Source: Periplaneta americana (Eukaryota; Arthropoda; Insecta; Blattodea; Blattidae). From it: a stretch of DNA of 64,000 nucleotides. The DNA lies in NCBI RefSeq assembly GCF_040183065.1, contig NC_091132.1, positions 160,539,602 through 160,603,601 on the forward strand, written 5' to 3'. The translations under genes and the position numbers were made by a program. The first letter of the stretch is position 1. Each line of letters opens with the position of its first letter. This document shows, one piece after another, positions 34,600 through 46,466 of this stretch. Under the pieces are notes generated by a model, which ran no database searches, was not told the origin of the DNA, and saw nothing but the letters and a program-made list of their open reading frames with translations.

Positions 34600-35683
34600 G
34601 GGTCCATTCGGATGGCGTTAGAGCAGCGTGAATATGTTGTTCTAGTGTCTGCACGTCCGGGATGGGTTCAGCATACACGACTGTTTTCAGATGCCCCCAC
34701 AGGTAGAAATCTAACGGGTTGAGGTCAGGTGACCGAGGAGGCCATGGAATTGGACCGCCTCGTCCGATCCATCGACCGGGGAACGGTAATATGAAAATGG
34801 GCTGGAACACCATCATGTAACAGCCACACAAGCATTCGTACTGCACAAGGAACTTCTTCTAGCAGGGGAGGGAGGGTCACCCGCAAGAAGTTGAGATATG
34901 CCTCGCCTGTGAGGCGTCTGGAAGGACGACTGGTCTATTTTTTTTGGGTATTAAGATTTATTTATTTTTATTATTGGTTTAAGTGTATTAATTTAAGTAA
35001 AGTTAATAGAAGATTTTAACTTCTTTCTTATGCTTTCAAAACATATGCTTTTCTTTAAAGCTTTTTAACTTTAATCATTTATATTATCTCAAATATTTGT
35101 TATTAATGAGACGGTCGCCTATAATGCCCGCCTACACTCTGAGGCTAAACCAGTGCTGATGGTTTACTTCCATCATAGCACGGGGATTCTGCATATCTCA
35201 TACATGATTGTTGTAGCGGTTGATGATGCCATCCCTCGTAAACGTAGCCTCATCTGTGAATAGGATTGATGACAGGGAGTTCTGATTAAGGGTGACCTGT
35301 CCAAGAAACCAGCGGAAAAACCGTTCCCGCAGAGGAAAGTCCTGCACACGTTGCACGTGATAAGGGTAGTAACAGTTCTCATGGAGAATGTTCCACACAG
35401 TCGTCTGGCTTACCCCGCATTGGCGAGCCACCTGCCTGGTGCTGATACGGCGATCTTGTTCCACAGTGGTTATCACATCTTTCTCCAAGGCTGGGGTACG
35501 TATCTGGTGACCCAGTCCCGTAAACGAGCCTGTCTCACCCAAACAACGAAAAATTCTTACAAATGTTATATGTTGCGGGTGCTGTCGATGGGGGTACTTT
35601 TCCTGGTACAGTCGTGCAGCTGACCGTCCATTGCCATGTGCTTGTCCATATGAAGGGTACATGGGGAAAATGAACAACGTCAC
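34600..35683 (-). pseudogene. Mariner-like transposase, disrupted
   Basis: Order on the minus strand: N-terminal helix-turn-helix region with NGRSAARLYQEKYPHRQHP, second HTH with RISTRQVARQCGVSQTTVWN, then first catalytic Asp in ILFTDEATFTRDG (near 35250). NHQHWFSLRV and GDRL follow before the AT-rich insertion. After it come YECLCGCYMM, FPGRWIGRGGPIPWPPRSPD and LNPLDFYLWGHLKTVVYAEP with the last catalytic Asp. Several frameshifts and stops; inactive. Confidence 0.85.
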
Positions 35684-35924
35684 AATGCTGTTAAAGGTAA
35701 TGTCATTATCTAATGCACTGTATTACTACAAACTTCAGTGTTATGTTTACCAAAAATGGTAAAGCAGAATTAAAACCACGGATACATTCATCATTTCCTT
35801 CATTTCAAGTAGAAACAACAATAAATTTAGCAGTAATATACCGAAATAGATCAATATCTCAACCTTAATGGAAATGTGACATTGTTCGTTTTTCCCGTGT
35901 ACCCTTCATATATACATATTAGAG

Positions 35925-36151
35925 TTGGGCAACACGATTCTTTTTCAGAAGTCGATTCCAACGAGGTTATATCAGCGTCGCCGGATGTGCCGGAATTTTG
36001 TCCCGCAGGAGTTCTTTTACATGCCAGTACGTCTACTGACATGAGCCTGTCGCATTTAAGCACACTTAAATGCCATTGACCTGGCCCGGGATCGAACCCG
36101 CAACCTTGGGCATAGAAGGCCAGCGCCATACCAACTCGCCAACCAGGTCGA
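35925..36151 (-). mobile_element. tRNA-derived SINE, type 3
   Basis: On the minus strand: tRNA-like head (GGCGAGTTGGTATGGCGCTG, B-box GGTTCGATCCCGG near 36090), a body GTACTGGCATGTAAAAGAAC, and a tail near GGCGACGCTGATATAACC. The related copy is at 41870-42062. Confidence 0.83.
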
Positions 36152-36259
36152 CTGCAGTTTGTATAGTTTGAACGAAATCACTCTGTATATTCTAACTGAA
36201 GGACGCAAATCGCCATTGTAGCTGACGCGCCCTTTTTAAGTCCCAATATCTATAACTCA

Positions 36260-36587
36260 GTCCCGCGCCGTGGCGACGTGGTCCAAGGCATCCTGCCTAG
36301 GACTCGTGTTACGGAATGCGCGCTGGTTCGAGTCCTCATGGGGGAAGAAATTTTCTCATGAAATTTCGGCCAGTGTATGGGACCGGTGCCCACCCAGCAT
36401 CGTGATGCACTTGGGGAGCTGCAATAGGTAGCGAAATCCGGTTGCGAATACCAGCTATAACGGCTGGGAGGCTCATCATGCTAACCACACGATACCTCCA
36501 TTCTGGTTGGATGATCGTCCACCTTTGCTTCGGCATGTGGGCGTGAGGCCAGCAGCCAGCTGGTCGGCCTAGGCTGTAGCGCCACGG

Positions 36588-36626
<39 letters not shown>
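36260..36626 (+). mobile_element. tRNA-derived SINE with (ATT)n tail and 14-bp target duplication
   Basis: The head at about 36265-36345 resembles a long-variable-arm tRNA (GCCGTGGCGACGTGGTCC, then B-box GGTTCGAGTCC). About 240 bp of body is followed by 12-13 ATT units. Direct repeats ATATCTATAACTCA (36246-36259) and ATATCTATAACCCA (36627-36640) flank the insertion. A family distinct from types 1-3. Confidence 0.88.
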
Positions 36627-36630
<4 letters not shown>

Positions 36631-36763
36631 CTATAACCCAACAGAATGATTTCTCGCCTTTATGTACAACTGCAAGCTGTTTAAAATTACTTTTCACATA
36701 TTGTATCACAAATGATTGTCTACTCCCAAATGTATACGTATTTATTCTTCTCTCGATTACACT

Positions 36764-37357
36764 TACTTACTTACAAATGGCTTTTAAGGAACCCGAAGGT
36801 TCATTGCCGCCCTCACATAAGCCCGCCATCGGTCCCTATCCTGTGCATGATTAATCCAGTCTCTATCATCATATCCCACCTCCCTCAAATCCATTTTAAT
36901 ATTATCCTCCCATCTACGTCTCGGCCTCGCCAAAGGTCTTTTTCCCTCCAGTCTCCCAACTAACATTCTATATGCATTTCTTGATTCGCCCATACGTGTT
37001 ACATGCCCTTCCCATCTCAAACGTCTGGATTTAATGTTCCTAATTATGTCAGGTTAAGAATACAATGCGTGCAGTTCTGCGTTGTGTAACTTTCTCCATT
37101 CTCCTGTAACTTCATCCCACTTAGCCCCAAATATTTTCCTAAGCACCTTATTCTCAAACACCCTTAACCTATGTTCCTCTCTCAGAGTGAGAGTCCAAGT
37201 TTCACAACCATACAGAACAACCGGTAATATAACTGTTTTATAAATCCTTTTAGATTTTTTCACAGCAGACCAGATGATAAAAGCTTCTCAATCGAATAAT
37301 AACACGCATTTCCCATATTTATTCTGCGTTTAATTTCCTCCTGAGTGTCATTTATAT
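36764..37357 (-). mobile_element. 5'-truncated LINE with TAAG tail and 13-bp target duplication
   Basis: Flanked by TCTCGATTACACT at 36751-36763 and 37358-37370. The minus strand encodes the RT C-terminal part: NDTQEEIKRRINMGNACYYS, LPVVLYGCETWTLTLREEHR, ENKVLRKIFGAKWDEVTGEW, a shift, then MRWEGHVTRMGESRNAYRML and RRRWEDNIKMDLREVGYDDR, ending at the UTR and the AAGTAAGTAAGT tail. Two frame breaks (near 37263 and 37054). It lies just 3' of gene B. Confidence 0.92.
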
Positions 37358-37483
37358 TCTCGATTACACTGCTAACATTAATTTTCTAAATACATCACAA
37401 CTGAAATGCATCTTGCCTTAGTGTACAGGTACCTCCGTGCTTTTTTTAAGCTACCAGATTGCGAAGATTTCTCTCGAAATATA

Positions 37484-38567
37484 TCATAAGTGAACGGGAT
37501 CTAGGTTGTGTACGAGTGCATGTTTTTTCAGACTATGAGACTGCTTGAAGTTCTTGCCACATATACCACAAATGAATGGCTTCTCCCCTGTGTGTACGCG
37601 TCTATGCTTTTTTAAATCACTCGATTTCGAAAACTTCTTCCCACATGTATCACAATTGAATGCCTTTTCCCCTGTGTGTATGAGTGCATGAGTTTTAAGA
37701 CTACCAGATTGCGAAAATTTCTTTCCACATATATCACAACAAAATGGCTTCTCGCCTGAATGTACGAGTCCATGTTTTTTAAAAGAACTAGAAGCCAAAA
37801 ATGTCTTTCCACATATCCTACAACTGAATCGTTTTTCGCCTGTATGTATGCGAGCATGAGTTTTCAAATTACTCGAAGACAAAAATTTCTTTCCACAAAT
37901 TCCACAACTGAATGGCTTCTCGCCTGTATGCACGCGTGAATGCTTTTTCAAATTATTCGAAGCCAAAAACTTCTTTCCACAAATTTCACAACTGAATGCC
38001 TTCTGCCCTGTGTGTACGCGTGCATGAGATTTAATGCTACCTGATTGCGAAAATGTCTTTCCACATATATCACAACTGAATGGCCTCTCCCCTGTGTGTA
38101 CGCGTGCATGGGCTTTAAGACTTCCAGAATGCGACATTTTCTTTCCACATATACCACAACTGAATGGCTTCTCGCCTGTATGTACGCGTGCATGCTGTTT
38201 CCAATTACTCAAATTCAAAAATTTCTTTCCACATGTATCACAACTGAACGGCTTCACGTCTGAATGTATCCGTGCATGCTTTTGCAGAAGACTAGACTCA
38301 AAAAATTTCTTTCCACAAATATCACAACGGAAAGACTTCTCCCCTGTGTGCAAGAGTGCGTGTCTTTCTACATGACTGAACTGCAAACCATCCTTTCCAC
38401 TGACATCGCAAATGAATGGGATTTTGCGCGTGTGTAAAAGAGTGTGGCTTTTGAGCCTAGCCAAGTCGAAAAACCACTTTCCACAAACATTACATTTATG
38501 TGTCTTCTCGACTGTTTGCAGGCACTTATCTTCTATAAAACTCTTGTCAGGTGCTGGTACTCCAATG
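37484..38567 (-). CDS. Zinc-finger gene B, terminal exon (12 C2H2 finger units)
   Basis: Last coding exon of the paralogue of gene A. The acceptor TTCTTCACAG precedes 38567; the first base completes codon AG-C with the exon at 42173-42255, then reads IGVPAPDKSFIEDKCLQTVE. The exon gives 360 of about 465 residues. Fingers start near residue 130 (CNVCGKWFF). The second unit is degenerate (CDVSGK, the second zinc Cys is Ser). Ten regular fingers follow with HTGEKPFSC-type linkers, and the protein ends LVHNLDPVHL. Helix tips vary (SQSGSLK, LASNNLK, SKSSDLK), suggesting a long specific DNA site. Some fingers are near-duplicates, a sign of internal array growth. Presumed nuclear regulator; targets unknown. 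Confidence 0.92.
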
Positions 38568-38570
38568 CTG

Positions 38571-39466
38571 TGAAGAAATTGTACGTAAGTTCGAACAATA
38601 AAGATTTAAGCAGAATAAATCACAAAAACAACACTACATCCAACATAAATATAATTATTAGGGCTAGGATTTTGATGACCTATAAATCATGAAAAGATGT
38701 CTTAAAAACAATGCATTTATGACCTAAAAATCTTTCAAAAATTCCCTACAAATTGATCTTACATAATTGGCTTAGTAGGAAAAGAGGTTTTGTACTACTT
38801 AATATTTAGTAATTAAATTAAATTCTAGTACCAACATTTAAGTTTATTTAATTTTGCATAATTTTTTCTAAGTAGTACACTTCAATTAATTATTTTACTT
38901 GATGTAGTTTCCATGTAGTCCACCACAAGGCCACACTTATCCGGAACTAGCAGGCATAGAGGAGTCTTTATTGAATGGGTGGTTGGACTTATCCATTACA
39001 TGGGGTATAGTACGTTAAAATGGCAATATTTGTGTAGGAAAACGATTAATATATTATACAAAATAATGGGCAAAATATGCAGAGAAAATATCAAAGGAAA
39101 TAAACATTATTTTATATTAATAAAGGGGATTTATGGCCAAAATTAAATGAAAATGCACAAAATATGACCGAATAAAACAAAAAATGCTCTAATGAGTTGA
39201 AACACGCAAAAATGCAAAAAAAAAAAAAAAAAAAATGCCCCAACAAATATGTCTTAAAACACTCAGTTTATCATATAACATATAAATACTAAAGCAGCTA
39301 TGTTTCTGGCTTACTAGAAAAAAGATGCAATTTCAACAAACTCCAAGTCCTAATAATTATACTTAGTAAATAGCAAGCAATGCCGAAAAATATTTCGATG
39401 TATATAAATCTACTCAAGTCAAACCTCATATGTAGTGTTAAAATTCTATCAATTCTTACATTGATA
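38571..39466. other. Intron of gene B; nothing recognised
   Basis: AT-rich; A-tract at 39217-39235. Confidence 0.5.
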
Positions 39467-39474
39467 TTTTAACA

Positions 39475-41211
39475 CAGAGGTTCGCAACCAGTGTGTCACT
39501 CAGCCCCATGGAGTATGTGGCAAAATTTTGAAATTGAAAAAATAAATTTTATGCTATCTAGAAAGTCTCTTTACAACGTATTTTTTATTTACAACGAAGT
39601 CTTTGATATGGTACACTTTATTTTGAGACAGACTTGACCAATGAAACCTGGATACTTGCAACAATGCACAGTTTAATTTTTCTCCCTGGCGATAATTCGA
39701 ATGAAAGCGAACACCTGCAACAATGTTTAGAATCGTCAGAACATATTGGTCAGTTTCAGTATATATACGTGTAAGTGGGTGATAGTGCGACTATTTTATT
39801 AAAAGTGCTTTATTTAGATTTTACCATGGAGAAATTTTTAATTCGAAAAAGACAATCTTAATCAAGTTCTGGGTTAGTTGACAGCACTGCTAATTCAATC
39901 AATGTGAGCGAAAATTCCCTTCGGGTTTCACAAAAACGCACTGCGTTTCGTTAATATAGTGATGAATACTTGCATACTATTATACTATACGTGGCATGGA
40001 GATGAATATAAACAAAATCCCAAGTGTTTTATATGCGGAAAAATTTTTTTGTCAAGTCAGTCGATGGTGCGGAATAAACTAAAAATTACATTTAGAACAG
40101 CTGTTTTCAACATCATACTGATGTGAATCAGAACTTTCTACCATAAAAATAATGAAATCTAAACAATAAAACCCTAACGAATTCCCTTATTTGTATGATC
40201 AGTAGCCATTACAGCAGTATTATTATTATTATTATTTTTACTACTACTATCTTTACCAGTGCTGCATTTTGAAGATGATTTACGTGTTGACCTCTCAAAA
40301 ATAAGCCCACTTATAGAGAAACTATGTGCAATCCACGAAGCGCAGACTTCACTTCAATTTAAATAGATTTTTTTTTCAAAAGTTACAATAAAAATCTTTT
40401 ATTGGACATTCAGCATAGATAGGTTGGGATTTTTCTATCCTTTGCTTTTTTCTAATGCCACTCTCGTTCCTGCTTGTTGTTTTTAGAATGTTCGATTGCG
40501 CGTTAACATCGACCTATTTACAACACTGGATGTTCGACACTACATACAAGTTATCAGTGCTTCTTTTCTGGTGGAACGTGCTGGAGTAGTGTTCCGGCAC
40601 TTTTTGTTGCATTCTTCATCATGAAACCGAAATAAGTGTCAATAACTATGAATTTAATATCATTTTTCTTTGATTTCCACTTAGAGTTTGAAAGTCTTAG
40701 TTGAATGATTTAATTATTTTATTTTAGTTGGTTATTTAACGACGCTGTATCAACTACTAGGTTATTTAGTGTCGATGAGATTGGTGATAGCGAGATGAAT
40801 TTGGCGAGATGAGACCGAGAATTCGCCATAGATTACATTGCATTCACATTACGGTTGGAGAAAACCTCGGAAAAAACCCAACCAAATAATCGAACCCACG
40901 CCCGAACGCAACTTCAGACCGGCAGGCAAGCACCTTAACCGACTGAGCCACGCCGGTGGCTAGTTGGACGAAAAATAGGTTAAAAACTATTAAATTCTCG
41001 TGCAGTGAACAGTAATCATCTCCGCATCTGCTATAAAATATTCTAGACAGAGTTCCATCATCTTTTTCTCCAAAAGAAAAGCATTGGTTGTTGTTATTAT
41101 TACATTATTACTATTATGACGATTATTATTAATAAAAACAAATAAGTGTGTCGAGATATCGTAGGCGTTCAGTAAAGTGTGTCGTCAGTCAAAAAAGGTT
41201 GGGAACCACTG
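39475..41211 (+). mobile_element. hAT-like element with ZBED-type transposase relic
   Basis: Ends CAGAGGTTCGCAACC and (reversed) CAGTGGTTCCCAACC, a classic hAT terminus. Imperfect 8-bp duplication TTTTAACA (39467-39474) versus TCTTAGCA (41212-41219). From 39826 a broken ORF begins MEKFLIRKRQS and continues through QKRTAFR, YSDEYL, KCFICGKIFL-like and VFNIILM pieces across frames, resembling the start of ZBED5-like hAT transposases. The rest is deleted; a SINE (40727-40962) is nested. Confidence 0.78.
40727..40962 (-). mobile_element. tRNA-derived SINE, type 2
   Basis: On the minus strand: head CACCGGCGTGGCTCAGTCGG to about 40890, a body GGTTTTTTCCGAGG and CGGTCTCATCTCGCC, and a tail GCGTCGTTAAATAACC. 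Nested in the hAT-like element. Confidence 0.88.
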
Positions 41212-41869
41212 TCTTAGCAATACTCTACTTCTGATGCATTTGAGATGTGAGGGAGAGCGACTACATTTGTATTTGCCTCGATGTTTTATTGTTGTTTAGA
41301 ATATGGATCTATGATATGAAAAGTAATTAATAAAGTGCATGCAATTATTTTATCTTCAAGCGAAATTCCGATATTAATTCCAGCTCACATTAAAAATTGT
41401 TCAATATGGTTTACTTTTCCCGAAATCGCGTTTGCAAATCAAACGAGTGGCAGCACATGTCTTCGGTTGCCGAGATAATTCTGAGAGGCCACATCACAAG
41501 CATATTCGTATCCGCAATATAAGATTGCTAATACCTGTAGCGATGGGTGGTGTCACAATTTGGCAGGCTCTTACTAGTTACATTGTTTGATGGCTTAACT
41601 ACAGATAATATTAAGATACGTTTCTCTTTTATAGTCTTATTAATGTAAACATTTTAAAATCTGTGATTTTTTTATTATAGATCACGAACAGGCACCCATA
41701 TTTGGTGCGTGGAAAAATGTACTATATGTAAAAAGCACGAAAAGGTCTTATATAGATAAAATAATGCATGGATATCATTCCTTATATCAGTAAATTAATA
41801 TAAACAAAATTACATAATAAACACCTGATTTGCATAAGAGGCAAATGTTCAGTTACTCAGCTAAAAATT

Positions 41870-42062
41870 AAATTATGGTTTATTTAACGACGCTCGCAAC
41901 TGCCAAGATTATTTCAGCGTCGCTGGTGTGCCAGAATTTTGTCCCATAGGAGTTCTTTTACATGCCAGTAAATTTACTGACACAAGTCTGTCGAATTTAA
42001 GCACACTTTAATTCCACTTAAAGCCTGGATCGAACCCGCAACCTCGAGAATACAGAGTCGTT
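41870..42062 (-). mobile_element. tRNA-derived SINE, type 3, decayed
   Basis: Shares TTTTACTGGCATGT, AAAAGAACTCCTATGGGAC and GCGTCGTTAAATAAACC (minus sense) with the copy at 35925-36151. The head is shortened, B-box GGTTCGATCC near 42035. Confidence 0.8.
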
Positions 42063-42172
42063 CATTTGAACAACAATCATGTTGAAACTAATTAGAAATT
42101 TCCATTTTTCATCATTATGTAAATAAAGCAGTGACACCAACAACATAGTAAAGCCTCATACACTTCACTTAC

Positions 42173-42255
42173 CTCTCAGTTAAGACTTCATCCTCCTCTG
42201 CCGTTATTTCCAGTTTGACCTCCTTCTCCACTTTATCTAACTCACGTGCCTCATC
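42173..42255 (-). CDS. Zinc-finger gene B, third coding exon
   Basis: 83 nt, acceptor TCTTTTGCAG, donor GTAAGT. Encodes DEARELDKVEKEVKLEITAE then EDEVLTE plus AG, joining the finger exon in phase 2. Same length and phase as 12903-12985 in gene A. Confidence 0.88.
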
Positions 42256-42257
42256 CT

Positions 42258-44330
42258 GCAAAAGATAATTAAAAAGAAGCTATGAGACAATAACAGCTGA
42301 GGAATAAATGTATGGTAGATTAAATGCTGCAGACTTGATTTTATATCCTATTTAACTCAGTAAACACTTGAAGCATTGTATGTGTAAATGCAACTGAATT
42401 TAAAAAATACAAAAAAAAAAAGATATGGCATTTTCTAAGAAATATAGCAGTTTAAGTGCCAATAGGGATATCTTATGCGAAGTTTTACCGCTAGATGGCA
42501 GGAGCGTTCCATGCAGTGCAACATGTTGTAGGGCTATGTTATGTCATATGCTACAGTTGATTACGTTTTTCCGCTTGTTGGTTTTCTGTGCGTGTCAAAA
42601 CTATATTTACAATTATTTTGCATAACCTAGTATAATTTAATATAAGTCAATATTTTCTACCTCATAATTTAATTTAATTTACAATAAATAATAACGTAAA
42701 CCTGTATAATATTGAGCGATTCCCCGAGATGGGTGGGGAAATCTGCAGTATGCAGAATATAGATACGAGTAAATTGAATGTTCATGAACCTAAACGAGAA
42801 CTTTGAGAACGAGGTGCATGAATAAAAAAAATAGGAACTATCGGGATGTCGAAGGTGAATATTGCCCTCTTTAATCATTAGTATTTAAGAATCGTACGCT
42901 AAAAACAGGATATGCAACCACGTATGTGTGTTTCTTTTTATAGGGAAGAGACTATCGATATTGATTTCCTTGTATTTTTTTCTGTAGTTGCAGAAAGATC
43001 AAATGCAATTTTTAATAGGATGATATAATATGATCGCAGTAGTATCACGATTAGTCGTGCGTCTTGTAGGTTAAGAACATGCAGTTTGAATACTATGTAG
43101 GATGAGTTTGAAAATTTGAAGTTAAAACATGGTTTTAATAATTAGGGTACAGTACTTTAAAAATATTATTCACGAAATGGGTTCCACTACGGGTAGTCCT
43201 GGATAATAAACATCCCAGGTCGAGAGTTTACTGCAGACGTAAACTTCGGAGACTCCTACAACTACTGCATATAATCTAAGCTAACAGAGCTCGCTGTTGA
43301 GGTTGCATAGGTTTTTATTAATTTTTCTTTTTCCTCTTCCAAAATGAAACTGTAGTCAATAATTCCTTACTTGAAGTAGTTACTTTTATTTAAGAGCTAG
43401 CACTTTCGAGGCACAATTTAATTACTTATATTTTTTAAGATTTAAAGCATATATTCAGAATATTTCGGGATCTGATTGATAGCGAAAAGGTTTCCCTGGT
43501 GTTTACATATAGGAACGTAACAAAAATTTCCCATTTTTAGATGTTTTTAAGAGTCCTATTTAATATACTAATACACTACGTATATCCTCATTGTTTATAT
43601 ACCGAAAAACAAATTCACACGCAAAGCGCATCCCTCAAGTACTTGTGTGCTATCTGTTGGTGCTAGTTCAGGATATCCCTATTGCATAAACGATAAGTCA
43701 ATTGGAAGAGTAAATAAGAATGACACTCGAATCATATTCTGAGTTGGTCATAGATGAGTAGGATTCAGGAAGACAAAGTTGACAACTGATAAAAATGTTA
43801 TGGTAAAATTTGTAGGACAAATGGAACATTTTTAGTAAGGTAGTTAGAAAATATTTGAGATATTTCAGGATTTAAAGTAAGCATAAAACTAAACTAAACA
43901 AAGGAAAGTTACTAAAACTCTGAAGCGATTTGAAAATCCACGAAAAATACTTTGCTTAGTGTAAACAGAATGAAAGAAATTATCTCATGTGTGGATATTC
44001 TGTTCCTTCACTTACGGGCTTTAAACTTTTTACATTTGCAGAGTTTCAATTGATATTATTGTTTCCAATACAGCCTGTTGCTTTAATGGAGGAGTTTGGA
44101 CTCGACATAATTAAAGGGTCCTACACATGTAACAGTCAGTGTGAGGTTGCTACTCCAGAGGAGAGGAGGATGGCAAAGGAACTCTGAAGTACTCTTTGTG
44201 AATTGTGACGTTCATGCGTATTATGAACAATGGTTCTAAGGGAAAACATCAATCATAAAGACATTACCTATAAAAGGAGTATAAAACGAAAAATTACAGG
44301 GAACATAATTAATTGCATTTTCTATAATAG
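42258..44330. other. Intron of gene B; no gene seen
   Basis: A 13-bp inverted pair CAATAGGGATATC (42459-42471 approximately) and GATATCCCTATTG (about 43673-43685) might mark a 1.2-kb element, but no target duplication was found. The ORF at 43987-44187 has no recognised domain. Confidence 0.4.
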
Positions 44331-44339
44331 GCACAAACC

Positions 44340-45253
44340 TAGGGAGACCAGACGTCCTCTTTTGTCCGGACATGTCCTCCTCTTTAGGCCTTTGTCGGGG
44401 GTCTGGGCGGATTTTTAAAAACTCGAGAAATGTCCTCCTTTTCGTAACTTGTATGCCTGATATTTTGAAACTATCTGATTTGACGTCTTTTTCAAGTAAT
44501 TTGCCTGGTAGCAGCATCGACGGAACATACTCTTTGACAATGATCATAACTCTCTTTGCTTACAAGGTAATATTAAATTCACATTTTGTGCTGCCTTTTT
44601 ATGTATTTTGATAATAGTTATAGTCCCTTGGCTTTCATATGTAGTTAACTGTAAAATCATTTTATATTATTAAGTTTTATTGTAAGTATGCTCTAATAAA
44701 ATAGACCTAAGACTAAATCTAAATATTTTCTGTCCTCTTCAATAATTATAGTTCCTTTGAATTTATATGTAGCTAACTGTAAAATCATTATTATCAAGTT
44801 TTATCATAATTATTTTGTAATATTAATATACTTTTAAGTAGAATTAGGTTATTTTACAAAGCTTTATCAACATCTTAGCTTATTTAGCGTCTGAATGAGA
44901 TGAAGGTGATAATGCCGGTGAAGTGAGTCTGGGGTACAGCACCAGAAGTTACCCAGCATTTGCTCATATTGGGTTGAGGAAAAACCTCGGAAAAAATCTC
45001 AACCAGGTAACTTGCCCCAACCTTGGAATCGAACCCTGATTTCGCGGCCAGACGTGCTAACTGTTACTCGACAGGTGTTGACTTTAAGTAGGATATAAGC
45101 CTAAATCTGTACTGTAAATATTTTGTAAGAAAATAGATAGTGACGTAATTTATATTATAGTATAGGTCTAAGCCTAAATCTAAGTACATATTTTCTGTCC
45201 TCTTTTTTACGAACAATGTCCTCTTTTCTATTGATCTGAATCTGATCACCCTA
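44340..45253. mobile_element. Non-autonomous hAT-like element, 7/8 target duplication
   Basis: Ends TAGGGAGACCAGA and (reversed) TAGGGTGATCAGA. Flanks CACAAACC (44332-44339) and CACAAATC (45254-45261). Sub-terminal TGTCCTCTTTT motifs occur at both ends. The interior has diverged repeats of a segment containing CCTAAATCT and ATTTTCTGTCCTCTT. A type 1 SINE is nested at 44842-45082. Confidence 0.75.
44842..45082 (-). mobile_element. tRNA-derived SINE, type 1, nested
   Basis: Head at the right, tail at the left. Flanked by TTTAAGTAG (44833-44841 and 45083-45091). The head has lost part of the anticodon-side region. Confidence 0.85.
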
Positions 45254-45582
45254 CACAAATCACAAGCTTACTCTCCTACCATTGGAATAATTGAGATTGA
45301 CCCCCACTATGGTGGGGTGACGCATTAAATTAGAAATAGATCTGGTAAAAATTATCAGAGGTGATTAAATAATTTAAACTGGATATAATTTAGTAAATGT
45401 TCAGCACTGGAGTTTCTATGGCAAAATTGGTATGGAAAAGATTCAAGAAAGATAAAGGATGAAGAAATGGACAGCATGAGAGCTACAATCATCTCCCGGG
45501 TCACCTGAATGTGCCAGTCATATCAGCCATTACATAACAGAGGGAGAAATACCGACCAAGTCACTTCATAAACTGCACTCAC

Positions 45583-45720
45583 CTCAACTTCACTTTTCAC
45601 TACAGGAAAGTCGACCGGCAAAGGAGCTTCATCAAATGTCATCTCGGTTTTTATAACATAGCTGTGGTCCATACATTCTGTCTTTATTGCAGTCACTTGC
45701 AGATTTGATACATTTCTTTC
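45583..45720 (-). CDS. Zinc-finger gene B, second coding exon
   Basis: 138 nt, phase 0 on both sides, acceptor TGTTTTGCAG, donor GTGAGT. Encodes ERNVSNLQVTAIKTECMDHS, YVIKTEMTFDEAPLPVDFP and VVKSEVE. VKSE fits a SUMO consensus (inference). Homologous to 15965-16102 and to the decayed exon at 59029-59166. Confidence 0.9.
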
Positions 45721-46373
45721 CTGCAAAACACAAAACATAATAATTATGAAATGTATCATATGTAATTGTTCACGAAAAACCAGTGAATGTTTCTAATATC
45801 TCTCCACTCTATTAATAAATCCTGAAGTCAATAAACGCATGTGTACACATTTCAGAGACAGTAGTGACATAATTTGTATGAAAATCCTCGTAATGCTGCA
45901 AGTAAAAGAATAGTTCTATAATATGATATTGTTTCATTCAAGTACAGTAAAATCCCTCATATCCGGCACCCAAATAACCGACAACACCAAAACAATGGCA
46001 CTTTTGGCTACGCCAAAAAAAATAATCATTCGTGCGAAAGACAAGAGTCAGACGAAGATGCAAGTGGTTTTCGTGAATCGCAAATGCCGCATATTGTGTT
46101 TACTCTTTACATTGTTCACGCGTGAAAACATAGATAGAAAACCCGTTATGTCCTTGGAGTAGATCGGGTAGCATCAATAAGCTGTCACTTGGATCTTGCA
46201 AACATGCGCAACACAGAACAAAATGATGTGCAGAGACAATATCTTTAAATTTACCATTTGAACTCGCTCGTTTCGAATGGGTGTTGGAAGAGTCTGATTA
46301 CGAGAAGCTATATTGTTATAAACTACATATTTAGAAAATATAATAATTAGTAATCACTCTTAATATAGGATAC

Positions 46374-46466
46374 CTCAGATAAAGGTTTCTGTTCTTCTAC
46401 ATCTGTGCGATTACTTCCTTCTATTGCCAGAGGGTCGATCTCACGTTCCTTTTTGATCACGTACAT
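46374..46466 (-). CDS. Zinc-finger gene B, first coding exon with start codon
   Basis: 31 codons, MYVIKKEREIDPLAIEGSNR then TDVEEQKPLSE, donor GTATCC in phase 0. The ATG is 5 nt inside the exon (acceptor TTTTTTTAG, edge 46471), exactly as in gene A. An upstream non-coding exon is implied but not located. Confidence 0.86.

Larger units (their letters stand above)
34328..36190 (-). mobile_element. Mariner-like transposon (IS630/Tc1/mariner group) with nested insertions
   Basis: TIRs ACAGGGTGATTTCGTT (left) and, reversed, ACAGAGTGATTTCGTT (right), with TA at the right flank; the left flank is no longer a clean TA. It carries a broken transposase (about 34600-35683). A SINE sits near the 5' end (35925-36151), and an AT-rich insertion of roughly 170 bp (about 34938-35103) interrupts the coding region. 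The same family as 17293-18084. Confidence 0.87.

Noticed and set aside
38034-38375. 113-codon plus-strand ORF
   Set aside because: Antisense of the zinc-finger repeats of gene B; the repeated Cys/His codons give a long open opposite frame.
42459-43685. 1.2-kb element bounded by CAATAGGGATATC inverted repeats
   Set aside because: Only 13 bp of inverted repeat, no target duplication, could be chance.
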